A DNA stretch of 35,079 nt from Prochlorococcus sp. AG-463-F15 (GTDB lineage Bacteria > Cyanobacteriota > Cyanobacteriia > PCC-6307 > Cyanobiaceae), in assembly GCA_003211755.1 (NCBI GenBank), contig QCRS01000009.1, forward strand, positions 1-35,079, written 5' to 3'. A model generated the notes under the pieces. It saw nothing but the letters and a program-made list of their open reading frames with translations, was not told where the DNA came from and did not search any database. The position numbers and the translations under genes were made by a program. Positions 1 to 7,607 of this stretch are shown here, one piece after another (position 1 is the first letter of the stretch; each line of letters opens with the position of its first letter).

Positions 1-33
1 CTTATGGTTAATTAAACTTGTTAGATTGATTAA

Positions 34-50
34 TATAGTGCCACACTATA
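34..50. promoter_or_regulatory. perfect inverted repeat upstream of cpeY
   Basis: TATAGTG, then CCA, then CACTATA: 7-bp perfect arms around a 3-base centre, ending about 33 bp before the cpeY start codon. It may be an operator, or a transcript-end hairpin of the gene to the left. No T-run follows directly, so a classical terminator is less likely. The function is inference only. Confidence 0.3.
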
Positions 51-82
51 AAATATTTTACTAGACTATTTCCTACACTTGT

Positions 83-1435
83 ATGCAAAAATCATCTTTA
101 GAAATAAGTAAAACCCCTTTTAATAATCTGCCCCCACTTACTAAGGAGGAGGCTTTAAAAATTTTATCTAAGCCAATTGACCAACTAGAATTATCTAGTG
201 ATTATTATAAAGCTGTTTTTCATCTATTTGATTTTCCAGGACCTGATACAGAACAAGTACTTTTAGAGTTAGTTAAATCTGAATCGGAAGAACATTGTAT
301 TTTGATAGCAAGAAGAAAAGCTATTGAAGTTTTAGCGAGACATGGTTGTATCAATGCAATCCCTGAGATAGGTAAATGTTTGGAAAGTAGTGACCCTTAC
401 TTGGTAGAGAATGCAGCCTGGGCACTCCAAGAATTGTCTTGTAAGGATCAGATTTTGATTAAACGCATTTCTAATTTAATAGATGATCCCAAGCAAAACA
501 GGAGATTGTTGATACAGGTTCTAGGAACCTTAGGTGGAGTCTCAGAGGTTTCAAGAATAAAAGCTTTTTTAAAGGAAGAGTCCTTACATCCTGGGGTTCG
601 TGGAGCATGTATTGCTGCAATTATGCGATTGTCTGGTGAATCTATTCAAACAAATCAACTTATCAAGTATCTTGCTTTACCTAACCAGAATGACAGGCAA
701 TGTGCGGTAAATGATGTTATAAATTCAAGAAATATTAATCTACTTCCATGGGTTTTAAAGACTCCAGTTGCACCATCTTTTAGGCTGCGTGCATTGAACC
801 TTCTTTGGCCTTTTGATATTGAAAGTGTTAACCAATTAGATCTATTAATGACAATTGACTCGGTAATTATTGATGACCCTCATGATTTAGACCTTTTAGG
901 TGAAGATCATTTAATTAAAGAAGATAGTTCTCTTGTTAGGGAATTAATGAGCACTGACTTTAAAAAATGTTATATGGCTCTTAAAATATTAGCAAAAAAG
1001 AATCCCACTGAAATCTGGCCTATTCTATCTATGCACTTAGAAGACATGAAAAAAGACTATGGTGCACTGTACTTCTTGATGATTCTATTTAGATCTATTC
1101 CTGACTGGGATCCTATTTGTCTAAATGCAATCAAATCAATAGCCTTTTCATGCCTTGGGAAGGATTGGCCAGATTTCATGAAATTTAGACCAGCTGCAAT
1201 CTTGACCTTATTCAAACTCTACCCATCATTATCTATTAATTACGCTTCAAATTGGCTTAATGAATCTAGTACGCCTTTTTGGGCTTGTCGTTATGCAACA
1301 TTGTTAGCAATTGAACCACTATTAGGAAAAGGAGTTGATCCTATATTAACTGAACAGATACTAAAGAGTAAAAGCGATACTCATCGATTTGTTAGTGCTA
1401 AAGCTAAGAGAATAGAATTGGAATTGTTGACTTAG
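83..1435 (+). CDS. cpeY: HEAT-repeat phycoerythrin bilin lyase, CpeY-like
   Basis: Probable E/F-type lyase subunit that helps attach phycoerythrobilin to phycoerythrin. In cyanobacteria with full phycobilisomes, CpeY works with CpeZ on a cysteine of the alpha subunit. The protein is 450 aa with no membrane segment. Repeated helical pairs typical of HEAT/PBS-lyase repeats are clear at residues 70-200 (for example RRKAIEVLARHG and YLVENAAWALQEL) and weaker further on. The start is an ATG at 83. It converges on cpeT, whose stop is only about 30 bp away, and cpeS and ppeC lie just beyond, so the context is phycoerythrin biosynthesis. The exact subfamily (CpeY rather than CpeF or a related lyase) rests on length and neighbours. 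Confidence 0.8.
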   Translation: MQKSSLEISKTPFNNLPPLTKEEALKILSKPIDQLELSSDYYKAVFHLFDFPGPDTEQVLLELVKSESEEHCILIARRKAIEVLARHGCINAIPEIGKCLESSDPYLVENAAWALQELSCKDQILIKRISNLIDDPKQNRRLLIQVLGTLGGVSEVSRIKAFLKEESLHPGVRGACIAAIMRLSGESIQTNQLIKYLALPNQNDRQCAVNDVINSRNINLLPWVLKTPVAPSFRLRALNLLWPFDIESVNQLDLLMTIDSVIIDDPHDLDLLGEDHLIKEDSSLVRELMSTDFKKCYMALKILAKKNPTEIWPILSMHLEDMKKDYGALYFLMILFRSIPDWDPICLNAIKSIAFSCLGKDWPDFMKFRPAAILTLFKLYPSLSINYASNWLNESSTPFWACRYATLLAIEPLLGKGVDPILTEQILKSKSDTHRFVSAKAKRIELELLT

Positions 1436-1467
1436 TAGAAGATAGTCTTTGCACTTATCTTTCTAAG

Positions 1468-2079
1468 CTATGTGATTTGCAACCAATTTCCAACAAGTTG
1501 ATTATTTAGTTCTTTAACTTTCTTAAACCTTAAAGGTCCATGCTCGGAGCCCCATACTTTTTTATTTGTGGAAATATCAATTCCCTCGTCCAAGCTTATA
1601 AACTCTGCTTGATTAAGTTCAACTTTATTGACTAGGTAAGTCATCTTACCCTCTTTCTCAATTAGACATTTTTCCCCTGGTTCCACTTTTCCTATGTAAT
1701 GTCCAGGCCTAATTTCTGAGAAATGCATTGAACAACCCCATCTTTGAAGAACTTGATCAGGCTTGATGTTCTTAAGGAGTTTCGGTTTAAATCCGCTACC
1801 AGCAATTCTTAAAGGTGACTTTAATGAATAGTTTTCAACTATAAAAATATCTTCAAACTTTAAAATTTTATGGATAGCTTGTCTGTAAGGAGACCAAGGG
1901 TCGTAACTATAACTTTGTTCTGAGTAAAACCAAGGACCATTTAATAATGACCAATCTAATGGCCTAAAGTAGATTTTAATATGTGCAAAATCCCTAGGCT
2001 TTTCTTGTGATTGCTTGTAGTTAGAATATTCCCCGGCAAGAGTACTTGCGAACATAAAAAGTGAGCTTTTCTCTCCCAT
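1468..2079 (-). CDS. cpeT: CpeT-family phycobiliprotein lyase
   Basis: CpeT/CpcT family T-type lyase (chromatophore-lyase fold), expected to attach or carry bilin for the beta subunit of phycoerythrin. It has 203 aa, the usual family size. Family-like stretches are visible, such as LAGEYSNYKQS near the N-terminus, GPWFYSEQSYSYDPWSPYRQ in the middle, and WGSEHGPLRF near the C-terminus. It is the last gene of the leftward group ppeC - orf62 - cpeS - cpeT, nine bases after the cpeS stop, so it is probably co-transcribed. The gene is intact and its composition matches its neighbours. Confidence 0.85.
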   Translation of the reverse strand: MGEKSSLFMFASTLAGEYSNYKQSQEKPRDFAHIKIYFRPLDWSLLNGPWFYSEQSYSYDPWSPYRQAIHKILKFEDIFIVENYSLKSPLRIAGSGFKPKLLKNIKPDQVLQRWGCSMHFSEIRPGHYIGKVEPGEKCLIEKEGKMTYLVNKVELNQAEFISLDEGIDISTNKKVWGSEHGPLRFKKVKELNNQLVGNWLQIT

Positions 2080-2088
2080 ATTTATATA

Positions 2089-2637
2089 TCAGTTCTGACT
2101 TTCTTTGGGATTCAGAAGCTTCACCTCTGATGCAAATGAAGTTTGGATGATTCCTGTCTTCTTTGATGTATATACAACTGATGAACGACAACGCACAAGC
2201 TTAGAAAGAAACCAGATCCTTTCCTCAGTAATTGTCTGATCATATTTAGTCTCTAATATGAATGTTCCATCACTAAGAAAATAGTAAGAAGATAATGATT
2301 GAATTGGCTCTGTGTAACCTCGGCTCCTGAAAAGCACCCCACTATTACTTGTATTTGGCATAGGGATTAAGACACAAGAACCTGGCTTTAATTCGGGCTT
2401 ATCTTCTGTTTCCCAAAAGTCTTCTATTTCCCATTTTATATGAAAAGGAGCTATATAATCTATCTTCTCTTGATTTATTGATCTAAGTAATTCTAAAACA
2501 ATTGGATCATTTCTCTTTAATAATTTGACTGTGATTTTACTAATAACTTGTTCAAATTGTCTGAAGGCAAGAGAGTGCCCACTTCTCATAGATTTCCACT
2601 CTCCTTCACTTTGGGCAACGAAATTCTCAATTTTCAT
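2089..2637 (-). CDS. cpeS: CpeS-family phycobiliprotein lyase
   Basis: S-type bilin lyase (lipocalin-like beta-barrel) that ligates phycoerythrobilin to phycoerythrin subunits. The family N-terminus (IENFVAQSEGEWKSMRSGHS) begins right after the ATG at 2637. I chose this start (182 aa) over an in-frame upstream start at 2661 because an AAGAAGG ribosome-binding site lies about 6-7 bases upstream of 2637 and because family members start here. With this start the gene overlaps the end of the 62-aa ORF by 11 bases, which suggests translational coupling. cpeT follows after nine bases. Confidence 0.85.
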   Translation of the reverse strand: MKIENFVAQSEGEWKSMRSGHSLAFRQFEQVISKITVKLLKRNDPIVLELLRSINQEKIDYIAPFHIKWEIEDFWETEDKPELKPGSCVLIPMPNTSNSGVLFRSRGYTEPIQSLSSYYFLSDGTFILETKYDQTITEERIWFLSKLVRCRSSVVYTSKKTGIIQTSFASEVKLLNPKESQN

Positions 2638-2815
2638 CAATACCTTCTTCTTGCTCTTCATTCTCTAGGCTTGATTGATTATTACTTGCTCTTTGTATCA
2701 TTCTTACCATTGAATCAACCATCATTGACATTGCCATAGGAACTTTTTTCCCTGAAGGAGTTTTGGAAGATTGATCGCCTGGTCTTTCATCAGATGTTGG
2801 TCGAAGTATTGACAT
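2627..2815 (-). CDS. small hypothetical protein in the phycoerythrin cluster
   Basis: A 62-aa protein that I do not recognise. It is rich in Ser, Met and charged residues, has a Met-rich middle (PMAMSMMVDSMVRM) that could form an amphipathic helix, and an acidic C-terminus. There is no signal peptide or clear membrane span. It starts 44 bases after the ppeC stop and overlaps the start of cpeS by 11 bases. That tight placement in an operon is the main evidence that it is translated. A role in phycoerythrin assembly is inference from position only. Confidence 0.6.
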   Translation of the reverse strand: MSILRPTSDERPGDQSSKTPSGKKVPMAMSMMVDSMVRMIQRASNNQSSLENEEQEEGIDEN

Positions 2816-2859
2816 GGAATTTAGGATTGAGGGTTAGCGAGAAAGAAAATTAGTGAGAT

Positions 2860-3822
2860 CTAAAGATTTTGATCTATAAGTGATTCATCTTCCATCGCTT
2901 TCATGTATTCTTTTTTCTCGTTAGATAGGTATTTTGCATGTTCAGGAAAAATTACATCATTAGGCCTATTGCCAGATAAGTTATGGAGTAATTGGCTTTT
3001 CCCACCTGTTGCATTAGAGAGTGTTTTTCGCTCATGTATTGCGTTATCACTTGTAGCAAAACTCCTAGTTAATAAGGAAGTATTAATGAAACTTGACGTT
3101 CTGGACCCAGAAGGTGAATCCCAGCAACGTTGATATGGAACTGTAAATTGTCCGAAACTTTCTTGATATTCTAAGGAATCTATTAGGCTATCAATATGAT
3201 AATCAAATCCTTCACTATGAATCAACTCGATGTGCTTTACAACCTCTGCTTGACTGAATGGTGGTCTCCCTAGCAGATGCTTAAAACTAAGTTCGATACA
3301 TCTTTGTTGATTGACATTTTCGAAATAATGAGTCCTATAAAATGTTGACTTAGCAAGTAACCTGATAAATTCTTTGATTGTTATATCACCATTCCTTAGC
3401 CTTCTTTCTAACTCAATAGGTTTTTCACTTTCCATCAGAAAGAAGTTGCCAAAAACTTGCCTGTAAGAAGCCTTAATTGCTAGGTTTAATGATTCATCAT
3501 CATTAGGCACATATTCATCATATGTAAACGGATCACGTTGACTTTTAGGATATTTTTTTCCAATAGGAGGTTGGGATTCTAAATACCTTTCAAGGATAAA
3601 TGCATTGGTAACTGGATTAGATCCAACTGCGGAGCCAAGCCCTGGAGTAGTTCTTGAGTTTGTTGTAAATAAATTTTTCTGCCCAGGCATACATCCACCT
3701 TTGGAGTGAAGGATATAACTAGCTTTTGTACTTCCTGAAATCCTTGTCTTGTCATAGGAGATTTTTGATTCGGTCATGCTGCGAGCACCGAACTGAAGTG
3801 CATCAAATGGAATAGAAGACAT
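2860..3822 (-). CDS. ppeC: phycoerythrin-associated linker polypeptide
   Basis: Phycobilisome linker-domain protein, the PpeC type of low-light Prochlorococcus, thought to associate with phycoerythrin without a full phycobilisome. It has 320 aa from the ATG at 3822; an in-frame TTG two codons upstream is possible but less likely. The linker domain covers roughly residues 55-210: VTNAFILERYLESQPP, then ASYRQVFGN, LRNGDITIKEFIRLLAKS, and an FKHLLGRPPFSQAEVVKHIE-like stretch. The N-terminal part is Gly/Ser-rich, and the Ser/Asn-rich tail of about 100 residues has no recognisable domain. It is the first gene of the leftward group that continues to cpeS and cpeT. Confidence 0.85.
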   Translation of the reverse strand: MSSIPFDALQFGARSMTESKISYDKTRISGSTKASYILHSKGGCMPGQKNLFTTNSRTTPGLGSAVGSNPVTNAFILERYLESQPPIGKKYPKSQRDPFTYDEYVPNDDESLNLAIKASYRQVFGNFFLMESEKPIELERRLRNGDITIKEFIRLLAKSTFYRTHYFENVNQQRCIELSFKHLLGRPPFSQAEVVKHIELIHSEGFDYHIDSLIDSLEYQESFGQFTVPYQRCWDSPSGSRTSSFINTSLLTRSFATSDNAIHERKTLSNATGGKSQLLHNLSGNRPNDVIFPEHAKYLSNEKKEYMKAMEDESLIDQNL

Positions 3823-3936
3823 TTGCAACTATGTAGAGAACTAATAAATTGGAAATGGTCCTTGAAACTAATTCTATATCAATAATCAAATTTTTATTAA
3901 GGTTGTTTGGTTTAATATGATTTGTGAATTTATTTA

Positions 3937-5352
3937 TTAATCTAGCTCTGCCATCATAAATGTCTCGATTTTTGAAGAAGTTTCTTCTTTGAATTGTTTA
4001 ATATTTACCTTCTCGAGTACCCCTATTGCTAGAACCATAACAATTATCTCTAGAAAAAAAACAAATGAAAAGGCCATAAATGCATTCTCTTGTCCACTCA
4101 AAGAGCGCCCTATATCAAGTAATCCGCCGCCAAATACTTTGCCCATTGCTCTAGAGAGAGCTTGCGCAAGTCCCCAGACACCTACAAAAGTTCCTGCAAC
4201 TTCGGGCAGAGTTAGATCTAGCATTAAAGAAAGTGCACTATTAGTTGCTAGTCCTGCGGCTACACCAAAGATTACTAATACTCCATATAGTCCATTGACA
4301 CTTCCTGTTAATCCACTGAGAATCAGGAGAAAAAGAGAGACAGCTATCATCCAACAGCCAACTCTTGCGGTAGATAACTTTCCTAAGCGTGGTGTAACCC
4401 AGAGTCCTCCTAATAAAAGTCCAAAAAGTGTGCCTCCTCCCCAGAATGCATTAAGAAGTGTAGTCTTAGAAATTGGTAAATTAAATACCTCTGCGCCATA
4501 ACTTTCAAGTATTGGATCTTGAAGAAATAGTCCCAAGGTATAAAGAATAAGAAAAGTAAAAAATATCATTATTTGTGGGCTAGAAGTGACAAGAAACCAT
4601 GACTCTTTTAGACCTATTTGTTGATTAGAGCCTTTAGATGTTGAATCTAATCTTGGACTATTTGGCTCAATCCCCCAGCAAGCAAGTATAGAGATCACTA
4701 ATACGATTCCACTTACCCAAATCATGAATTTTTGGAGTGCAGGCTCCAATAAAGCCACATCACTAACTCCATCCAGGCCTTTGGTAGTGATTGAGATTGC
4801 AATTGCACCAACAACTATCCCGATAGTTAGCATGCACCAAATAACACCTATTGCTCTTGGGCGCTCCTTTTCTGTGGTGAGATCAATGACAAGTGCAAGA
4901 TATGGAGTTGTAGCCATAGAAACTGCAAGGCCATATAGGGAGAAAAGAATGCAAAGGGCTATTGAACAAGCTGTAATAGGAAGCCAATCCCCTTGTCTTA
5001 AGGCTTTTTCTGTAATAAAGATTAGAGGGATGGAAAGTACAGCCATAGTGCAAAAGCCAGCTGAACCAAGCCAGATATAAGGAGTTCGTTTCCTTCCACG
5101 TATTGGCCAACTATCTGAGATGTTCCCAAAAAGAACTCTTGATGGGGCCATCAATTGCTCGAATGCAAGGCCTCCCCCTACAAGAATTGCTGGGAACGCA
5201 AGCTCGGAAATCATTATTCGATTGAGCATCCCTGCAAAGATCACGGCAAGGCAACCTAGGCAGCCTTGAAATAGGCTTAATCTTGCCAATTTAAGAGGAG
5301 ATAACCGGTTCTCGATGCCTAAAGAAGTCTCACTTTGACTAGTGTTGTTCAT
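3937..5352 (-). CDS. PucC/BCD-family major facilitator membrane protein
   Basis: A 471-aa, roughly 12-span membrane protein of the BCD (bacteriochlorophyll delivery/PucC) branch of the major facilitator superfamily. Purple-bacterial relatives assist light-harvesting complex assembly, perhaps by moving (bacterio)chlorophyll. Visible family features are the N-terminal LKLARLSLFQGCLGCLAVIF, the loop LMAPSRVLFGNISDSWPIRG before KRTPYIWLGS, and GVWGLAQALSRAMGKVFGG near the C-terminus. It starts at ATG 5352 and lies about 115 bp upstream of ppeC on the same strand. Its substrate in cyanobacteria is not shown by the sequence; a role in pigment-protein assembly is inferred from family and neighbours. 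Confidence 0.8.
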   Translation of the reverse strand: MNNTSQSETSLGIENRLSPLKLARLSLFQGCLGCLAVIFAGMLNRIMISELAFPAILVGGGLAFEQLMAPSRVLFGNISDSWPIRGRKRTPYIWLGSAGFCTMAVLSIPLIFITEKALRQGDWLPITACSIALCILFSLYGLAVSMATTPYLALVIDLTTEKERPRAIGVIWCMLTIGIVVGAIAISITTKGLDGVSDVALLEPALQKFMIWVSGIVLVISILACWGIEPNSPRLDSTSKGSNQQIGLKESWFLVTSSPQIMIFFTFLILYTLGLFLQDPILESYGAEVFNLPISKTTLLNAFWGGGTLFGLLLGGLWVTPRLGKLSTARVGCWMIAVSLFLLILSGLTGSVNGLYGVLVIFGVAAGLATNSALSLMLDLTLPEVAGTFVGVWGLAQALSRAMGKVFGGGLLDIGRSLSGQENAFMAFSFVFFLEIIVMVLAIGVLEKVNIKQFKEETSSKIETFMMAELD

Positions 5353-5889
5353 TAGTGATGATTTGATATGGCAATTGTTGTTTTGTGGATCTTAATGAGA
5401 TAAATAGAACTTGAAGCACCGATAACATCAATATTATTACTTTCGGGGTTCATTATTTCATTACAGTGAGTGATCAGATTTTTCCTCTTAAAGGAAGGCT
5501 TATTAATTAATTTCATGATGTTGGCCACTTGACTGAGAGTGTGCAAACAAGTTTTATTGAACTTGAAGAGAGAACTTCTTCAGTTGAGAGAAGTCTATGA
5601 AACCAAAAGAACTTGATTAATCAGTCTTTTAAAAGCTTCTTAAAGCTAGTTAATTTAAGGTAATTTCATGGAAATATTCGCTTATTATGAACAAATAGTA
5701 CTACGGTGTACTGAGTATACTAGTTTTCGGAAAGGCTTATAATAGCAGATGTATCTTAAAATTTCTCCTGAATAGATAGATTCATGGCTTGTCAATTTGG
5801 ATAAAAAATATTTTCTATGTGATTATATTGATAGTCATCTCAGGGAAAATTTGATTTTCATATTTACTAACCACTTATTGATTAAATTT
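5353..5889. other. 537-bp AT-rich stretch without a convincing gene
   Basis: Between the PucC-like gene and the 79-aa gene. A 64-codon leftward frame here ends in a TAATG stop-start with the PucC-like gene, but its translation does not look like protein. A short inverted repeat, AGTAC-n6-GTACT, lies near 5697-5712. Promoters for both leftward genes may be here, but none stands out. Confidence 0.5.
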
Positions 5890-6129
5890 TTATTTTAGAT
5901 TTAAAAGACGGATGCGAAATTCAGCAACTTTTCTTGCTTCTTCTGGGCAGTCTTTTAGAAATGGATGATCTTTTATTTGTTTAAATATAATGTTGACTTT
6001 TTCCTCTTTATTTAGCTCCTTGCTATCTGTTTCTGATCTATAGTTTTTCCACTTTTCATCAAAGGCCATTGCAAAACTGTCAGGATTGCTGAAGAAACGA
6101 TCACCGCTTTGGTTCTCTTGAAAAGACAT
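5890..6129 (-). CDS. small hypothetical protein, 79 aa
   Basis: A 79-aa soluble, highly charged protein that I do not recognise. An AAGGAG ribosome-binding site lies about 8-10 bases before the ATG at 6129, which strongly supports translation and the start. The first part has aromatic and acidic residues (FSNPDSFAMAFDEKWKNY). The second half is a predicted helical pair with the motif IKDHPFLKDCPEEARKVAEF. There is no signal peptide or membrane segment. It stands alone in a gene-poor stretch. Confidence 0.7.
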   Translation of the reverse strand: MSFQENQSGDRFFSNPDSFAMAFDEKWKNYRSETDSKELNKEEKVNIIFKQIKDHPFLKDCPEEARKVAEFRIRLLNLK

Positions 6130-6273
6130 AGCTTTCTTTGCTCCTTATGGTTGTTTGCTCTTTAGATTTATTATCCTAATCAGTTTACAGCTAATTAGAA
6201 AGTAGGTATTTATGAATATGGTAAGGAGATGGCGCTTGCTTCTAATACAAGAGAAATTTAGAGTCGAAAATTA

Positions 6274-6453
6274 TTACTCAAGAGAGGCAAAGAATCTTGC
6301 TTCATGATTTAAGTGGTTCTGATCATAATTAGAGACACGGATCGCATGAGCAATGCAAATGATTTGTGTATATATTCTTTGACCCTTTAATAGAAGAAAT
6401 GGTGTTGAAGAGTTTTCATGAAAAGCATTTTGATTAATTTTTGCTGACTCCAT
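6274..6453 (-). CDS. candidate small protein, 59 aa
   Basis: A 59-codon frame from ATG 6453 to TAA 6274. Its translation looks like real protein rather than AT-rich noise. It has a hydrophobic/basic helix-like core (RIYTQIICIAHAIRVSNY), followed by a His/Asn/Glu stretch (DQNHLNHEARFFASLE). No close ribosome-binding site precedes the ATG, but the frame overlaps by 20 bases the end of an upstream candidate ORF on the same strand, so translation could be coupled. I do not recognise a family. It could still be chance. Confidence 0.42.
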   Translation of the reverse strand: MESAKINQNAFHENSSTPFLLLKGQRIYTQIICIAHAIRVSNYDQNHLNHEARFFASLE

Positions 6454-6583
6454 TTTTAGACATCTTTGCTTGTTTTTGTCTCCTAATCCCTTTCTCTTCG
6501 ATTAAGCTCTTTTGAATTGTTTTCTCTCTTTTCTTGGACATACTTTTAATCTGCTCTGGTAAATGCTGAGAGTGAGATTGCAA
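6434..6583 (-). CDS. candidate small basic protein, 49 aa
   Basis: A 49-codon frame from TTG 6583 to TAA 6434. An AAGGAAG motif lies 13-14 bases upstream; an ATG start at 6541 would give 35 aa. The product is extremely rich in Lys, Arg, Gln and Glu, with helical character (EQIKSMSKKREKTIQK, then LIEEKGIRRQKQAK) and very few residues typical of translated AT-rich spacer. The end overlaps the next candidate ORF by 20 bases. The open frame extends further upstream but has no ATG, GTG or TTG there, so the start is uncertain. Function is unknown; nucleic-acid binding would be a guess from charge only. Confidence 0.38.
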   Translation of the reverse strand: MQSHSQHLPEQIKSMSKKREKTIQKSLIEEKGIRRQKQAKMSKNGVSKN

Positions 6584-6910
6584 CCAAATCTCTTTCTTCC
6601 TTTGATGATTGGAATAGTTATGAATAGTACAAAAATAATTTAGAAGAGTTTATTTATATGTACAATGGGCTTTTATGGAAGGGATATATCTGCTTCGGCT
6701 TTGCGATAAATCTGTAGCAGGCAAATAGATTTCTGGTGTAAATCTGCAGGCAATAAGATTTGAATAATGCAATTGACCCTATTGTAATAAAGCTACACTT
6801 GCATTGTTGAACATTTGTGGTTTGAAAGCATCAATTATATTTTTCTATAAAAATCTTAAAACCTCCATTCAATGTTAGAGGCTGTTCATTCTTCATTTAC
6901 GAATTAGAGG
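6584..6910. other. non-coding stretch with a two-copy hairpin repeat
   Basis: About 330 bp between the candidate small ORFs and tRNA-Phe. The only structure I see is an imperfect tandem pair at 6707-6761, listed separately. A 19-codon ATG frame at 6658-6717 reaches into it but is too short to call. Confidence 0.4.
6707..6761. repeat. imperfect tandem repeat of two hairpin-forming units
   Basis: Unit 1 is 6707-6732 and unit 2 is 6739-6761. Both begin TAAATCTG, contain CAGGCAA and end AGATTT; they differ by a 3-base gap and a small rearrangement of A and T. Each unit begins AAATCT and ends AGATTT, so each can fold as its own hairpin. Function is unknown. Confidence 0.45.
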
Positions 6911-6983
6911 TGCCAGGACCCAGATTTGAACTGGGGACACGGCGATTTTCAGTCGCCTGCTCTACCAACTGAGCTATCCCGGC
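6911..6983 (-). tRNA. tRNA-Phe (anticodon GAA)
   Basis: On the minus strand a complete cloverleaf of 73 bases can be folded. It has acceptor stem GCCGGGA with TCCTGGC, D arm AGCTCAGTTGGTAGAGC, anticodon loop CTGAAAA (GAA) on a GGCGA/TCGCC stem, T arm with GTTCAAAT, and discriminator A. CCA is not encoded. Confidence 0.95.
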
Positions 6984-7144
6984 TTTTTGCCTGTGCAATT
7001 GCTCAGGACCTTTAAATCTTAGAACACAGTGAGATGAATTTTGCATGCTTTCTACTTTTTGCCTTGCTTTTCAGATTCAGGCTTAAAAGTAAGGTCTTGG
7101 ATACCTTTTAAGCTGTAATTTTAGGCAATATGTGGAGCGCTGCT

Positions 7145-7417
7145 TTAAGAAGTTCGTCTTATCTCTTGAAGCATTGCTACTAAGCTTTTGTGTGCATCTG
7201 AGCTGTCGGCCAGCTTGTGATCAAAAAGTATCTCTAAGAACTCCCCATCCACTTCCAACGTCATCGCTATAGCAGTTATGTCAATCATTTTCACCTTTTT
7301 AGGCGTGGGCATGCCACCATATCGCTTCGCTAATTGAATCAACGCTTCTGGATGATCAGCATTCATATGCCTGCAAATGCGGGCCGTTACGTTAGGGCTT
7401 AGGGGTTCTGTGCTCAT
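7145..7417 (-). CDS. DUF2470 (HugZ C-terminal-like) protein
   Basis: A 90-aa single-domain protein matching the DUF2470 domain, the small C-terminal domain of HugZ-type heme-utilisation proteins. The N-terminal ICRHMNADHPEALIQLAKRYGG is the family hallmark (an HMNxDH core), followed by a beta-rich MIDITAIAMTLEVDG stretch. Here the domain stands alone, without the flavin-binding split barrel. Stand-alone versions are common in cyanobacteria and their role is not established; tetrapyrrole binding is a plausible family-based guess. It sits between tRNA-Phe and the sugar kinase with no obvious operon partner. Confidence 0.8.
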   Translation of the reverse strand: MSTEPLSPNVTARICRHMNADHPEALIQLAKRYGGMPTPKKVKMIDITAIAMTLEVDGEFLEILFDHKLADSSDAHKSLVAMLQEIRRTS

Positions 7418-7607
7418 AAGAATTTGGCAATCAATAGACTCTTTAAAGTAATTTAATTATTTTTTCATTGCTACCAATACCAAAGTAATTTTTTCAGCTC
7501 TAATTCAGAGAAACCTAGATGAATTTCTATAGAACTAAAAGCCCATCAAAAAAGAATCATGGAAAGTTGGGATAAAAGGTTTTCTTGATGCTGGTTAGAT
7601 ACTTTGT

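Noticed and set aside
1439-1461. AAGATA...TATCTT hairpin between cpeY and cpeT as a bidirectional terminator
   Set aside because: The stem is only six A/T-rich pairs with a long loop and no good T-run.
3989-5080. Rightward frames of 170 and 118 codons inside the PucC-like gene
   Set aside because: They are antisense to a well-supported 12-span membrane protein and show no protein-like motifs.
5352-5546. 64-codon leftward frame ending in a TAATG overlap with the PucC-like gene
   Set aside because: The translation has the look of AT-rich spacer (many Ile, Asn, Lys and Ser in no pattern) and no ribosome-binding site was seen. Only the stop-start overlap speaks for it.
6211-6306. 31-codon rightward frame starting MNMVRRW
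   Set aside because: It is short, and its end is antisense to the more protein-like 59-aa candidate.
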